A stretch of DNA of 64,000 nt from Actinomortierella ambigua (Eukaryota; Mortierellomycota; Mortierellomycetes; Mortierellales; Mortierellaceae). Made by a program: the position numbers and the translations under genes. Under the pieces are notes generated by a model. That model was not told the origin of the DNA, did not search any database, and saw only the letters and a program-made list of their open reading frames with translations. The stretch is taken from assembly GCA_016098155.1 (NCBI GenBank), contig JAAAJB010000005.1, positions 1-64,000 of the forward strand. The letters run 5' to 3'. Shown here piece by piece: positions 33,601-46,026 of the stretch. Position 1 is the stretch's first letter; every line of letters begins with the position of its first letter.

Positions 33601-35239
33601 CCTGCCGTCTTCTTCGTCTACGAGCACCTTGAACTCTATTAGCAGTGGCAGCCATGCTGTTTCGTCTACGTCAACGTTGCCTACTTCCTTTGGTTCATCG
33701 ACGCCACCATCACCATCATCACCACCACCACCATCACATCCATCACATCCACATCCACAATCATCGTCGACGCCGTCATCGCCCTCGATTCTCTCTTCCA
33801 TGGCATCGTCCAAGACTGGCGTCGCCTCCAACTCTTCACCATTGCATAGTATGGCAGTCGCGGCTGCAGCGAGCACCACGCTCTCGGCCCTGATGAATGG
33901 GGGGTGTGGTTTGAATGGATCAGCAGCTGCAGCAGCTGCTGCTATTGCAGGAGGGTCGAGCATCGCGTCAGCGCTCGCGGCCTCGACACTGCCCACGTTG
34001 ACGCTGCTACCGACGGTGGCATCAGCGGTCGCGGTGCCGGTGCCGGCATCGGTGCAGATCCGAGACGGAGGGGCCGCGTTGAAGAAGGTGACGGTGGTCA
34101 TGGCCCAACCATTGCCTTCGCGGGACGCACCCAAGGTCCTGGTGTCGTGTCTAAAGAAGCCATCGTTGCTGCCGGCCGCGGGAGTGGCAACAGGGACGAT
34201 GACAACGACGGTGGGGTTGTCCCCGAGTCATCCGTATCAACGGCGTTCGTCGCCTACGGAGGCCGCCAACGCTGTCGTTAAGAAGAGGGTGACGTTCGCC
34301 AAGGGATCGACACCGCTGGTCTCGCCGATCACGCCAAGGGGGATGCACTCTGTGACAGCAGCAGCAGCAGCAGCAGAACAACATGGAGGTCGCGGTCGCT
34401 CGAGGGGCGGCGAGCATCCGTCCTTGAGACTTTTGGCATTGTCAAGGTCTGACAGAAGGGGTGCTGTTGTGGTTGACAATGGTGGAAAGTCTGAGCACCA
34501 GTCGCGTCTTCATGGTCTGCTTCCGTCTACGACTGTTTCATCGATGGCTTTAGAGTCGCCGACTATGACCACCACCACCACCACCAGAACTCATACCACT
34601 CATACCACCACTACCATCAGTCATAGACAGGAGGCTTCGTCTTCGTCTTTGCATCCACACCATGCTCTTCTTACTTCTGTCCATAGTCGCCATCACCAGC
34701 ACTCTCCTCTTTCTTCTTCTGCTCCCTCTTCTTCAGGGATGTCACCGAATACCCAACGCAAGATCCTGGCCATCGATGGTCGTGTCGCGATGAATCACCA
34801 ACACTACCACAAGGGTAGGCTTTCTTCTTCTCTTCACCCAGGAGCGCTAAAAACCGGCGGCCCCTCGAATGGTATGGCAGCAGTCATGGCCTTGGAGGAC
34901 GATGAGGAGTGTTTCGCCGAGGAGGACGGAGACGACGACGACGACGAGGGGGAAGAATACGATGAGGAAGACGACGATGGCTATGAGGATGAAGAAGAGG
35001 ATGATGATTATGACGACGATGATGATGATGATGATGACGACGACGACGACGACGACGATATTGACCATGAGGAGGAGGACGACGAGGACGAGGATGAGGA
35101 GCTGGATCAAGAGCAGGAGACTGAAGAGGAGCGGCTCGAGCGGCGAAGGATCGCGCGGGCTGCTTGGATGGCCAAGTACGGTGACGCATTGCAGCAGGTG
35201 TATGGGTCCGCTGTCCGACAACCTGCAACAGTAGGATGA
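27649..35239 (+). CDS. Giant arrestin-domain protein, about 2260 aa; one frame break
   Basis: Best model: 27649-27817, 28026-28565, 28682-29665, 29871-30281, 30400-31546 and 31673-35239. The last three introns are well supported. The first two exons rest on frame fit alone, and the GTGACG donor at 28566 is weak. The arrestin-N region starts SLVKIEWRVHETIKAAGETL and continues through EQFALELVGIE and KVYFQGAEPNN. Arrestin-C follows: GFGAHIDKSIVAAGESVTL, KVVDIKVSLVETISIYAP, HVVKIAKDYVP, SLSTYRITMKIP and LIGVKYMFVIKYFF. The rest is low complexity, including His runs and a C-terminal Asp/Glu run (34905-35130). Alpha-arrestins recruit Rsp5-type ubiquitin ligases to membrane cargo, but I see no PPxY motif here. 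Within exon 29871-30281 the conserved frame meets a TGA at 29948-29950 while coding continues in another frame (see findings). Confidence 0.65.
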
Positions 35240-35413
35240 TGGATGTTTTGTAGTAGCGAATACAAAGCGTTGGCCCATTTTTAAGCCTCTATCAAATGAC
35301 TCCCATGCACATGGTGATTTTTTTAGATTTTTGTGCAGCCACAAATTTATGTTTTTTTATCGAGTTTGGTTTGGTGGTTTTTTTTTCACGTCTTTGTACT
35401 TCGCGCCCCCAAC

Positions 35414-38400
35414 ATGAGCCAAGAGAACGATGCGGATTTGCAAGAGGCCATTCGCCTGTCATTGCTGGAGGTCAACAATCACGAGGCTGACAATTCCCAT
35501 CAGCCCCTCCCGGATGCACCGCTACCTGGACAGCCGAGGCGCCGTGAACCCCCACCCTTCTTTATCGATATTCTCTCGGACGATGACGACTATGAGAACA
35601 CCGACAACGATAGATATGATATCCACCCCGACGACGTGTCGAGGACGAGCCATCGACCAGACGATGACCTTCCCATGGTGACCACTGGTCATGGAGGCGC
35701 GCCGGATCGCGTCGGTTATGGCTATTGGCCCGTCGAAGATGATGTGGGCGGCGACCAGGACGATGAAGAAAGCGATGAGGACGACGATTTCAAGCGAGCA
35801 ATAGCATTGTCCCTGCAAGAAGCACGTCTCTCAGCTTCATCGCAGGATCCAGAGCCATCTTCTACAAAGAAGCGACAAAGGTCTTCTTCACCTACTACAC
35901 CCAACAGAGCTGCTGCTGCTGCTGCTGCACGAAACGGCTCTTCATCCACAGGAGGCGGACGCCAGCCAGACACACTGGCGGCTTTGCTTGGACAGGATCG
36001 TGCAGAGATGGAGCGGCAGCGGCAAGAGAGATTAAGGAGGCGAGAGGCTTCCGAGTTGCAGGGTCGGCCCCCTGCAACGAGGACTGAAAAGAGGGCAAGG
36101 TTGTCGAGCCCTCCTGTTGGTGGTGCTTTGCCGCCATCGTTATCGTCGTCGTCATCATCATCGCCACCGCCACCATCGAAACGAGCACAGGCACGCGCAC
36201 CAGCACCATCGACACAAGCACAGGCCCGCGCACCAGCACCAGTACCAGTAGCAATGGCCGAGCCAGCACAACCACTAAAAGCACCAGCACATAGCAGCTA
36301 CGGACCTCGACTGAGCGCCGTGCCATTCGACTACCCCATCAAATACGTCAAGGCTACATTCATGAACACACACATCGTAGGCACTGTCAAGGAGAAGACT
36401 CAGGTGTCACTGGAGGACTTGATCGACAAGCAGCACCTTCAGCGCGCAGTTCTGACTTCGTATACCAGCGACCCATTGTGGCTCGTCAACTACCTACCTA
36501 CCGACAAGGAAAAAAAAGTCGTCCTAGTGGTACATTGGCGCCGCGATAAAGGCGAGGAGGTATTCATTTGCTTGATTCGAAAAGAAACAAAAAAAAAACA
36601 CGCTATGAGGTTCACGCTGCTCTCTCACTCTCTTTCGGTCACAATCGAGTACTAAAAACGACTACAATGCACTTGTCATTCCGACGTACAGCCTGGTCAC
36701 TTTGCTCGCGAACAGTATCCACCGAATCTGACAGAACTCCACCCACCGATGAATGGCCAATGTTCGGTTCATTCCAAGGTCATGCTTCTCTGGTACCCGT
36801 CCTTTTGTCGGGTGGTAGTTTCCTCCGCCAACTTGGTAAGATCACCAGGATCTATTCTTTTTTTTCTTTTTCTTCTTGATAGCATTTTGCTGTGGGTGTG
36901 TTGTGCATATGTGTGATACTGAGAAACAGGTGCCGTTATCATCATGAGGAACTCATCCAATATTGTCACATATGGTTGGGGTTATTTCGCTTTAGATTTC
37001 TGAAGACTGGGGTAGTATTGTCAACACTCTCTACGTCCAAGACTTTCCGATGCGCGCATCGCGTGTACAGAGGCCAGAAGAGCTTGGCGAGTTTGGATCT
37101 ACTCTACACAACTTTATGCAGGCGATGACCCTGCCAGATAAAGTGCTCGCGACCATTCGCGGAGTTAACTTTTCGTCGGCCAAGGTGAGAGACGCGGGAG
37201 GGGATCGGGAGGAGGAAGAGGAAGGGGGGAGGGGGAGAATCGTCAAGTGCTGCTGCTGCTGCTGCTGCTGCTATGGACCCGACCATGCAAGTTCCAACTT
37301 CACCAATACCTCCCCCCTCTTGTTTGCTTACTCTAGGTCCACCTGATTCCATCCATCAATGGTTCCTTTTTGCGCGATGGCCAGTATCGATATGGTTCTG
37401 CGCGCCTATCTCAAGTCCTAAGAAATAACACTGTGCGGAGGCACTGGGACATGGAGTATCAGGTAACAGATGTGCCAATCCCCACTCCTTTTCCGTCGGC
37501 CACGTCTCCCTCCCTCGTTCTCGCTTTTAGGAGCACTCGGACTTAAAAAAAATTGGACATCATTTTCTCCCTCCCCTTCCGCTGCACTATTGCTAGACTG
37601 GCTCCTTGGGGAAAATGACGCCAAAGTTCATGAACGAGTTTTACGACGCGTGCCAAGGCCTGCCAGTCGTGCCACGTTCGCGCTATGAGCCCGAACGATA
37701 TCGATCGCCGATGAAGATCGTGTACCCGACCGAGGAGACGATCCAGGAAGGTGTGTATGGCGAGTACGCTGGAAGGAACATGGTCTGTTCGCTCTACTCT
37801 TGGAACTCGCCGACGTTTCCGAGGAAGACGATGCATACCTATGTCTGCCGGGGCTCGCTCAAGGGCTACATGATGCATACCAAACTTGTCCTGGCCAGAG
37901 CATCCAATAGGAGCCCGTCCGCGCCCGATGTTGTTCCGAAAAGGCCAACAAAGGACAAGATGAGTAATCCGATACCAACAGGGCCGGTGGTGCAAGAGGA
38001 GCCGATTCCTGAGAACTTGCCTACTTGGGAAGGCTGGTTTCTTGTAGGGTAAGAAAGAAGGGAAGAAAGAAAGAAACAAAAACACACACACACAATACCT
38101 TCTTTGGGAAGGGCGATTGGTATTGACTTTTCCATGGCAAAATTTCTTTTTCTCTTTTGCACGACGAATATTCGTAGGTCGCACAACTTTACAGAGTCGG
38201 CATGGGGTACGGTGGTCAAGAGGGCTAGTGGACTACATATCTCAGTGCGCAATTACGAGTTATCGGTGTTATGTCCTGTAGAGACGGCTCGAGAGTTTGT
38301 TGATGCTGAGGGCCTCTTTGGCGCCATGCCTGTGCCGTATGAACGACCTCCACGACCCTATGCCCCGCGCGACATACCATGGGTGATGGACAAGCACTAA
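35414..38400 (+). CDS. TDP1: Tyrosyl-DNA phosphodiesterase 1 with tandem UIMs, 759 aa
   Basis: Exons are 35414-36559, 36692-36835, 36996-37184, 37337-37462, 37597-38048 and 38178-38400. All junctions are GT-AG and in frame. Both HxK catalytic motifs are present: His409/Lys411 (SVHSKVMLLW) and His629/Lys631 (MMHTKLVLAR), 220 residues apart, as in human TDP1 (230). Other family marks are VPFDYPIKYVKATFMNTHIV, VVSSANL, VHLIPSING, GSHNFTESAWG and HISVRNYELSVL. The enzyme removes topoisomerase I peptides and other 3' adducts from DNA. The N-terminal 330 residues are a disordered extension with two ubiquitin-interacting motifs, DADLQEAIRLSLL (about 6-18) and DDDFKRAIALSLQ (about 123-135), followed by Ser, Pro and Ala repeats. 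The ATG lies only 174 bases after the arrestin stop codon. Confidence 0.93.
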
Positions 38401-38766
38401 CGCAGCCAGCTGGGAATTCGTGACCGCACCAGAAATTAAAAAAATACAGACACGCGTTATTTTGTTTGCCGCCACTTTTTGTTTTCTCCCCTCTCCCTTC
38501 TCATTCAGTGTGTCCTTCTGAACCACGTCGCCATAAGATTACATTTCGTCCGGGGTGAACAAAGAAATCTCACTGCGAAGCAACACCCCGCAAAACAATC
38601 CTTCTTCTCAGGCTGAGCCTACATCGTACTCGTTCCAGCTATCAAGCGGAGCCCCCCCCCCAACCTCTCCACCCAAAGGCACCTACCACCCCTGCAGGTT
38701 TCAGGAACAACAAGCGACAACAAATAACAACCAATCGACTGCAGCGCGTTACATGCATTATTGAGC
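38401..38766. other. TDP1 to kinesin-5 gap
   Basis: 3' flank of TDP1 and promoter of the kinesin gene. No TATA box or extra exon was noted. Confidence 0.5.
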
Positions 38767-41700
38767 ATGTTTTCGTTTAGCAGCAAACACATGCAAGTTC
38801 GGCAGGCATCGCATGATGCCACAACTACCGCTGCTCCCAGCACCCCTCCAGCATCGGCGGTTGCTGAATCGCCACTTGTCCGTCCACGAGTGAACAACTC
38901 TACCAGCTCTGGGCGTCCAGCCCATTCAGCAAACCAGCCCTCCTTTCCAGAGAACAAGGAACTCAACATTCAGGTCGTCCTTCGTTGCAGGTAAGAGTGG
39001 TACTGAATATCTAGTGTGGGGGGGGGCTAGTCCTCCTCCGTCTCCAGCGTAACTTGGGTGTTGAAAAAAATAAAAGCAAAGGCTGACCCTTTTTCTACAC
39101 ACAAAAACACACACAATAGAGGTCGAAGTGAACGCGAGCAAAAAGAATGCTCCCCCGTGGTGGTAACAGCCGTGGGCGGCAAAGGCCGACAGGTCCAGGT
39201 GCCGTCCTCACTGGGCGAGCGGGCCCCGTCCAGGACCTATACCTTTGACCGCGTGTTTATGGACTCGGATCAGCAGTGCATCTACACGGAGGTGGTGACG
39301 CCGATCCTGGACGAGGTCATGCTAGGCTACAACTGCACCATCTTTGCCTACGGTCAGACCGGCACGGGCAAGACGTACACGATGGAGGGCGACCTCGGCC
39401 ATGTGTTGATGCACCACCATCAGCAGCAACAGCAGCAACTACAGCAGGAGCGTCTAGGACTAGGTATTGGTAGTGGTAGCAGCGGCAACAACAGCAATAG
39501 CAACAACAGCAACAGCGCTGGCGGGCGTCTGTCGAGCGAGGCCGGCATCATTCCACGGACGCTGTACAACCTGTTTGACATGCTGGAGGCGAAGCGGACA
39601 GAGTACTCTGTGCGGATCTCGTTTTTGGAGCTGTACAACGAGGAGGTGAAGGATCTGTTGGCGGCGGAGGATGATCGCAAGGAGATCAAGATCTTTGATG
39701 TGACGTCGCGCAAGGGAGGGCCGCTGGTGCAAGGGTTGGACGAGGTGGCGATTTTGGATGCGCGGCAAGGGATCGAGGCCCTGAGGCGTGGCTCGTTGAA
39801 GCGGACGGTGGCGGCGACGAAGAGCAATGAAAAGTCGAGTCGGTCGCATAGTATCTTTGCGATCACGGTCCATATTAAGGAGGTTGCGGACGATGGCGAG
39901 GAGCTGCTCAAGATTGGCAAGATGAATCTGGTCGATCTGGCCGGATCTGAAAATATCGCCCGCTCCGGTGCAGAGTCGGTCCAGGCGCGCGAGGCGGGTC
40001 GCATCAACCAGAGCTTGCTCACTTTGGGGCGCGTTATCAATTCTTTGGTGGAGCGGTCGCAACACATTCCATACCGGTATGTACCACACTGCTTTTTTTT
40101 TTAATTTTTTTGGGGTCTTTTTTTGTGTGTATACTCATGTTGTGCAATCTAATGAGTATGGAAAAGTACACTGACTCTTTTTTTTCTGATTCCACTTTTT
40201 TGATAGAGAGAGCAAACTCACACGATTGCTGGAAGACTCGTTAGGAGGAAAGACAAAGACATCCATCATTGCCACCATCTCACCAGCCCGATCAAGCCTG
40301 GAAGAAACCATCTCAACCCTCAACTACGCCAGTCGGGCGAAGAGCATCAAGAACACGCCGGAGATCAACCAGCGTATGACAAAGAAAACTCTGATCAAGG
40401 AGTATCTACTCGAGATTGACCGACTGAAAGCTGACCTGCAGGTACGACACGCAGGATGATCATTTATTTGTTGGTGAATATTGAGTGATACATTATTGTT
40501 TACGTTATCTCACAATTTTACCCACTCTATTAAAACAGGCAACTCGCGAGAAGAACGGCGTGTGGTTGAGACCAGAAGAGTACGAAAGGCTCAAGGACGA
40601 AAGCCAGAGCGACAGGGACATGGTATCGGAGGTGTCAAAGCAGCTGGAACGGACACAAAAGGAGCTTCGCCGCGTAGAAGAGCAATTTACCTCCAACCTG
40701 GAACTGCTGTCACTGGCCGAGGACAAGCTCACACTGGCCCAGGATGAGATTGCGGCCAAGAAGGCGGCGCTGGAACAGCTCGAAAAGGAGATTGCAGCCA
40801 CCAAAAAGATGCTGGAGGAAGAGACAATCCTGCGCAAAGCGCATGCCGAGACAGAGAAGGAGCTCAATGCGATTGCGATGGGCTTGCGATCGACCCTGTC
40901 GGCGAGCGTCAAGGATATTCATGGTCTGCATGAGAAGCTGGATCGTACGACGGCCGTGGAGCGTGAGAACCGGAGGGCATTTCGCGAGTTTCAGGCCCGC
41001 CTTCAAGGTTTATCGTCTGAGCTACAGGGAACAGTCGATGGCTATGGATCGCGCCAAACGAGCCTTATCGATGCTGTGACAAAGAGCATGCAGCGACTGT
41101 CCGAGTCTAGTCTCAATCAAGGAAGGGAGACAGAGGCATTCCTGGAAGACCAGCTAACTCGGATGCGCAGCGCCACGGAAGACATGGACCAGTTGGAGAC
41201 CACGACGAAGCGGGAGGCGGATGGATACCGGGAATCTCTTGTGTCCATGCAGAAAGAGACGGTCGAGTTTATGAGCAACAAGATGGAGATGATCAAGCAG
41301 AGTTCCTTGGATGGATTCGATACTCTCAGGACGACTCTGGAAGAGTACTCGGTGACCATGAAGGCTCAGCAGCAGGCGATGACTCAATCGGTCATGCAGG
41401 TCATCGAAGAGTCGGGTCAGTACGCCAACGAGACCATGACTGCTGTGAACAAGCACCTCCAAGAGTTTGAGCAGACAACCCTCAAGGAGGTCGAGCAGCT
41501 TCGCAAGCACAACCGCGACCTCCAGGAGAGGCTGAAGACCCAGCAGGAGCAGGCAGAAGTACAAAAGGAGGCCCTGCTCGCCAGCATCGGCGACATGGTG
41601 ACCGGCTTTTTGGCAACACAGACCGAGTCCTTGGTCGAGCAGCTTGGCCGAACCCAGCAGGAGACGACATTGTCGCTCGATCGACTCCACCGGGCCCATA

Positions 41701-43115
41701 CCGACCAGGTCCAGCGCGCATCTGGCATGGGCGCAAAGCGTCAAAAGCATGTCGACCGTCTGACCACAGCCAAGGATGCTTTCCAGGATCAAAAGTTGCA
41801 CCATTTGAGGGAGCTCTCTGTGCAGGACGAACATGTGACTCGAGCAGAGATGCAAGTCCGGACAAAAATGGCGGCGTTTGTGGACGAGCACGGGCGCGAT
41901 GTTCAAGCGGCCATCACCAAACTCGGCACGACGTCCACCTCACAGCTCGATCGCCTCGGGACACGGTCTCTGGAGCTATCGCGCGCACGGTCGGCCTTTT
42001 CTAAACTCTCCGAGGTTTCGACAACAAGGGCAAAGGAGCAGCTCAAGGCTGGCAATAAGCACATTGATGAGGCACAGCAGGCTGTGACGGGTACGATGCA
42101 AGAGTCCTCGACGGCACTGACCTCGTTCACGAAACAGGCGATGCGCTCTCTGGACGAGACACAGGCCGAACTGGGCTCGCTTGTGAGCCAGCGCATCAAG
42201 CAGGTGGTCCCAACAGCACAGACACCGAGGAGGAAGGAGTATCGATACCCAGAGTCGTGGAGTCTGACTCGGCCCAAAAAGGATCTTTTGCGAGAGTTTC
42301 GCGAGATCAGTCGAGTGAGTCAGGACGAGGAGGAAGACTGCGATGGACACGAGACTTTTGCAGATGCTGCCAAGCACATGGAGGAAGGACAAACAGCAGG
42401 AGCGGCAGTGGTGGATCAGGCTTTCGAGGGCGAGGAACCCGTCGCTGAGGAGGCTTCTAGTGGGCCCACCCATAGAGGTACGGTCACACCACCGGCTTTG
42501 GGTCAGCCACGACAGGAGGCAAGGGCAACAACACCCATCAGCCAGAGCAACAGCAACAGTAGCAGTAGTAGTGGTGGTGGTGGTGGTGGTAGTGTCCAAA
42601 GCGTGTTCAGTCTTCCTCGCCCCAACAATCGACCCGATCGACTAACATCCCCGCCAGGCCCTGATCTGATGGGACTCCTGAAGCGCAAGTCGTCCAAGCT
42701 GGATGGAGAGCATGACCAGGAGAACTCCTTGGCCCGATTCACCAAACGCCAAGAACGGAAAGGTCCTAGCCGAGAAGCATCACCCTCCATAGGCGGTCAT
42801 TTCCTTGGCGGCGGCGGCGGCTCCAGTCTGCATCGAGGGCCTAATAGCCATGCAGCGACTGATAGTACCTCTACCACCACCTCGTACTCGCTGTTTCCAA
42901 AGTCAACTGCGACGACGACGACGACGACGACGACAGGCTCTAGTACACTATTTCATATCGGCGCCAACCCTCCAAAGCCCACCAAGCCTTTGAGTGGTGG
43001 TGGTGGCGATAGTAGTAGTGGAGCTGTACCTACTCGAAGGTTTGGACGACCCTTTGGGACACAGCCATTCCGCAGACAAGTACCTCCACCTAGCAACAAC
43101 AACAATAGCAAATAG
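38767..43115 (+). CDS. bimC: Kinesin-5 (BimC/Eg5) mitotic motor, 1330 aa
   Basis: Exons are 38767-38990, 39120-40076, 40207-40441 and 40539-43115; frames join throughout. The N-terminal motor has the P-loop GQTGTGKT (residues 153-160), switch [12 protein letters not shown], switch [11 protein letters not shown], and [17 protein letters not shown], followed by a neck linker region NTPEINQ that is characteristic of kinesin-5. The long second half is helical and charged, as expected for the stalk of a bipolar tetramer that slides antiparallel spindle microtubules. A BimC-box-like segment is at about 1033-1060 ([18 protein letters not shown]), normally the Cdk1 control site. The last 270 residues are low complexity. 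Loop 5 of the motor is 51 residues instead of about 16 (see findings). The real ATG is 38767, as the reading from 38761 starts with TTG. Confidence 0.94.
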
Positions 43116-44018
43116 TAGCAAATAGGACCTCCCTCCCTTCCCCCCCTTCACCTTCTATCCACAGATAGAAGCAACGATTGTCCATTAAATATACCATGGG
43201 GGGACAAACGCATCCTGTGACCTACGAAACCAATGTATCGCTGTTCATGAGGTTCCTGCAGCCCTCCATTGACGGATGCCTGGCTGGCTCTCATGGCGGC
43301 AGGGCCTGCTTGATTAGTTTGATGCTCTTCCAGTACTCTGTCCTCCATCGGATCAAACTCGTTCCTTGGTGGAGAGAGGGCAAGAGGCTTTTCAGTTTAG
43401 AAACAACGAGGCTTCACTCCCCAGTACCAACATCCAACATTCTACAAAAGAGTACAACCTGGCAGTGAAGAGACAGTCGGGTACATATCCCGGATGATCT
43501 TTTTTTTTTTTTTTGAGGCAACACAGTACTGTACGCTGGCTCTCTCGCGATCAAGGTGTACAGCGGTTCTACGCTCTCAACAAACATGGTAAAAACGACA
43601 TGTCGTCTCGCAGGCAGATGGGGATCAGAGAGAACCCATAGTAGGTGTGCGAACGAAAGGTAAATAAAAACACGTTTGAGTATAGTCAACGCCAAAAAAA
43701 CAAAAAGCCTCTGCGCATGTTATTGTTCGGCGAAGATGGGCTCGTTTGCCTCTTGCTTGTTGGATGTTTTAGAAACCGTGGCCAATGAAAACGCAAAAAT
43801 GTATCAACAATCTTTGATGAATCACCCTGCATGCGCCCTCAAAAAGATGACTCTATCGTCAACATTGGGGGATGAAATCTGTTCATATCAACCACCACCT
43901 CCTACTTCTCCTCCTTTTCTCTCTCTCTTTCTTTCCTCCTCTCCTTCTCTCTTGCATATACCACAACAGCCCGCAGTAAACACAAAAGAAAGGAGGGAAT
44001 TAAAAAAAAAAAAAAAAA
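43116..44018. other. Gap between kinesin-5 and GST
   Basis: Contains T- and A-runs (43499-43514, 44001-44019) and CT-rich leader sequence just upstream of the GST ATG. A 158-codon frame (43676-44152) overlaps the GST start in another frame; it has no recognised domain and is not called. Confidence 0.5.
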
Positions 44019-45163
44019 ATGACCGCCGTATTGCCAGCTCCGACATTTTCGCCACGTACAACGCCAGAGGCCGCGCAGGCATGTGGGACGACATGGAAGA
44101 AGGGGCGCCAAGGTCGGGATCAAGGTCCCAGCAAGAGCAGCTGCAGCAGTGATGGTGTAGAAGAGGAGGTCAAGTTTGAGGTGCGGTTCCAGTTGTTGTA
44201 TCTCAAGGTGCATGGACTGGCGGCGACAGCGCGTGCCATTCTGGCGATATCGGGCCTACCATGGGAGTCGATCTATCCATCGGTAAAGAGAGAAAAAAAA
44301 AACGAAACAACTTTCAGCGCTCTTCCTCGCCTCACTCCCTCAAACATTCCTGTCACTAACTCTTCATCCTCCTCTTCCTCCTCTTCCTCATCCCAATGGG
44401 GGATTTTTTTAGGACTGGGCAAATGTTGAGAAAGCACAGACCCCGTTTGGGACGATGCCAGTCCTCTACGAGACACACACGACAACGACAACAAGACCTG
44501 CAGCAGCTGCATCTGCAGCAACAACAACGCGCTCAACGACATTGCAGATCCCAGAGTCGGAGGTGATTGAGCAGTACCTGGGACGCAAGTTTGGGCTGGT
44601 GGGCCAAGACCCGTGGGAGGAAGTGGCCATCTTGTCATTTTACGCGTCGACGAAAAATGTGATGCAGACATATGTGTCCAAAGTACTCATGAGCAACCAT
44701 ACTAGTGGTGGTGGAAGTGGTGCGGCCGAGGCCAAGGCGCTGGAACTGCGGTGGTTCGTCGAGCGGGATTTGCCGGCGTGGATAACGTTGCATGAGCGGT
44801 GGTTGGCAGAGAACGGGACGAACGGGCACTATGTTGGCGATCAGGTGGGTCTGCGCGTCTGTTTTTGAACGAAATGAGATGGTTCCATTGTTTTTTGGCC
44901 TCGATAACTTATTTGTGGATCATTCCTCTATTACAATTTCATAATAGCTATCGCTGGCCGATGTTCGGACAGCAGTCAGTGTGGAGCGGTACATGATGAT
45001 CCCAGAGGCACAAGACCTCTTTTCGGCCGACCTGACGCCTGGGCTTTGGGCGGTCAAGCAGAAGCTGGACAGTCATGAACGCTATGCAGCCTGGAAGGCC
45101 TCGGAGGAGTACGCGGCCATTGATGCGTGGTCCAAGCATCGGCAGACTGTCCTTTCAAAGTAG
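44019..45163 (+). CDS. Glutathione S-transferase-like protein, 303 aa
   Basis: Exons are 44019-44282, 44413-44844 and 44948-45163, all in phase 0 with GT-AG ends. The thioredoxin-like N-domain reads FQLLYLKVHGLAATARAILA, then DWANVEKAQTPFGTMPVLYE. The cis-Pro of MPVL and the ESEVIEQYLG segment match the glutathione-binding part of sigma-like fungal GSTs. The C-domain ends in LSLADVRTAVSVERYMMIP. The N-terminus carries about 50 extra residues rich in Pro, Lys and Ser, and a Thr/Ala-rich insert of about 20 residues sits between PVLYE and LQIPESE. Detoxification or prostaglandin-synthase-like chemistry cannot be told apart from the sequence. The start may lie further downstream, since the first 50 residues are not conserved-looking. 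Confidence 0.8.
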
Positions 45164-46026
45164 CATCGATAATATACCCCATTTTGAAAAAAAAAGAATA
45201 GGCGAATGAGGCAAGGTCTGAGTGTGCGACTGGAATCCTTCAGGCTGGGTGTCTGTGTATGTATGTACATGAAATGCATGAAATGCTGCAGGTACGAGAA
45301 CGTATAGGCATGTCCAGTGCAACTGTGTACCCTACCAGGTCTGATTTCACGATCGATAGGAGCTCTATTTGTGTCGCTCTCACTTGCCTCTATCATAGAA
45401 GCAAACGCATGTGCAGCGAAACCTTGCAAAAAAAAAAAAAAAACGATCGGTAATCTTTTCCCGTCTACATTGTGCAGACGGTCATATTGAAGACTGGTTA
45501 TTTGTACGTCAAACATGGCCTGCATACCTCGTCTTGCAAATGGTGGGTTGGGCAAGCTCATCTATACGTCTCCACGACCGGGGCCTCAGGAATGAGCAGC
45601 CCAAACCAAATTAATTCGCTTGTCTATTTTGCACTACTCATAATATACTGCTTGTGGGGTGGGTGATATCCATAAACTCCAATAAAAGTACCGTGCCAGC
45701 CTCTCAAGTACGTACTTCCAATGGGTGAAACGCTGCTCGAGCACCCATCCCTAGTCTAGATTGTTGAAGCATACTCTACCGGAGCAAAAGAAGTGGAACC
45801 GACCTTTTTGTGCCATTTTTATCTCACACTTCGATGCCAAAAAGAAAGCAGACTCTATTGGGTAGATCGGTAGGGAGATACGGGTGTAAAGGGTGGTAAA
45901 TGAATAGAGAGGGATACTATGCTGAAACTAGATAGAATGATAATATGATGGGTTTCTCAAAAAGGGAACGCGTAGAGAGAGAGAGAGGACTGGGGGGTAT
46001 CTCAAAGGTCCTCCATGTATATTGCT
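45164..46026. other. Convergent 3' flanks of GST and chitin deacetylase
   Basis: AT-rich with short A-runs. An AATAAA lies at about 45680. No gene was seen. Confidence 0.5.

Noticed and set aside
33178..34134. 318-codon minus-strand frame, Asp/Gly/Val-rich
   Set aside because: Antisense shadow of the Ser/Thr/Ala-rich arrestin tail.
31682..35239. Treating the last arrestin exon as a separate gene
   Set aside because: The sequence right after the TTCTAG acceptor (ESALTIKDRELIGVKY) completes arrestin-C in phase with the preceding exon, so one gene is more likely.
43676..44152. 158-codon frame before the GST
   Set aside because: No domain, non-ATG start, and it runs out of frame with the GST exon that carries the conserved fold.
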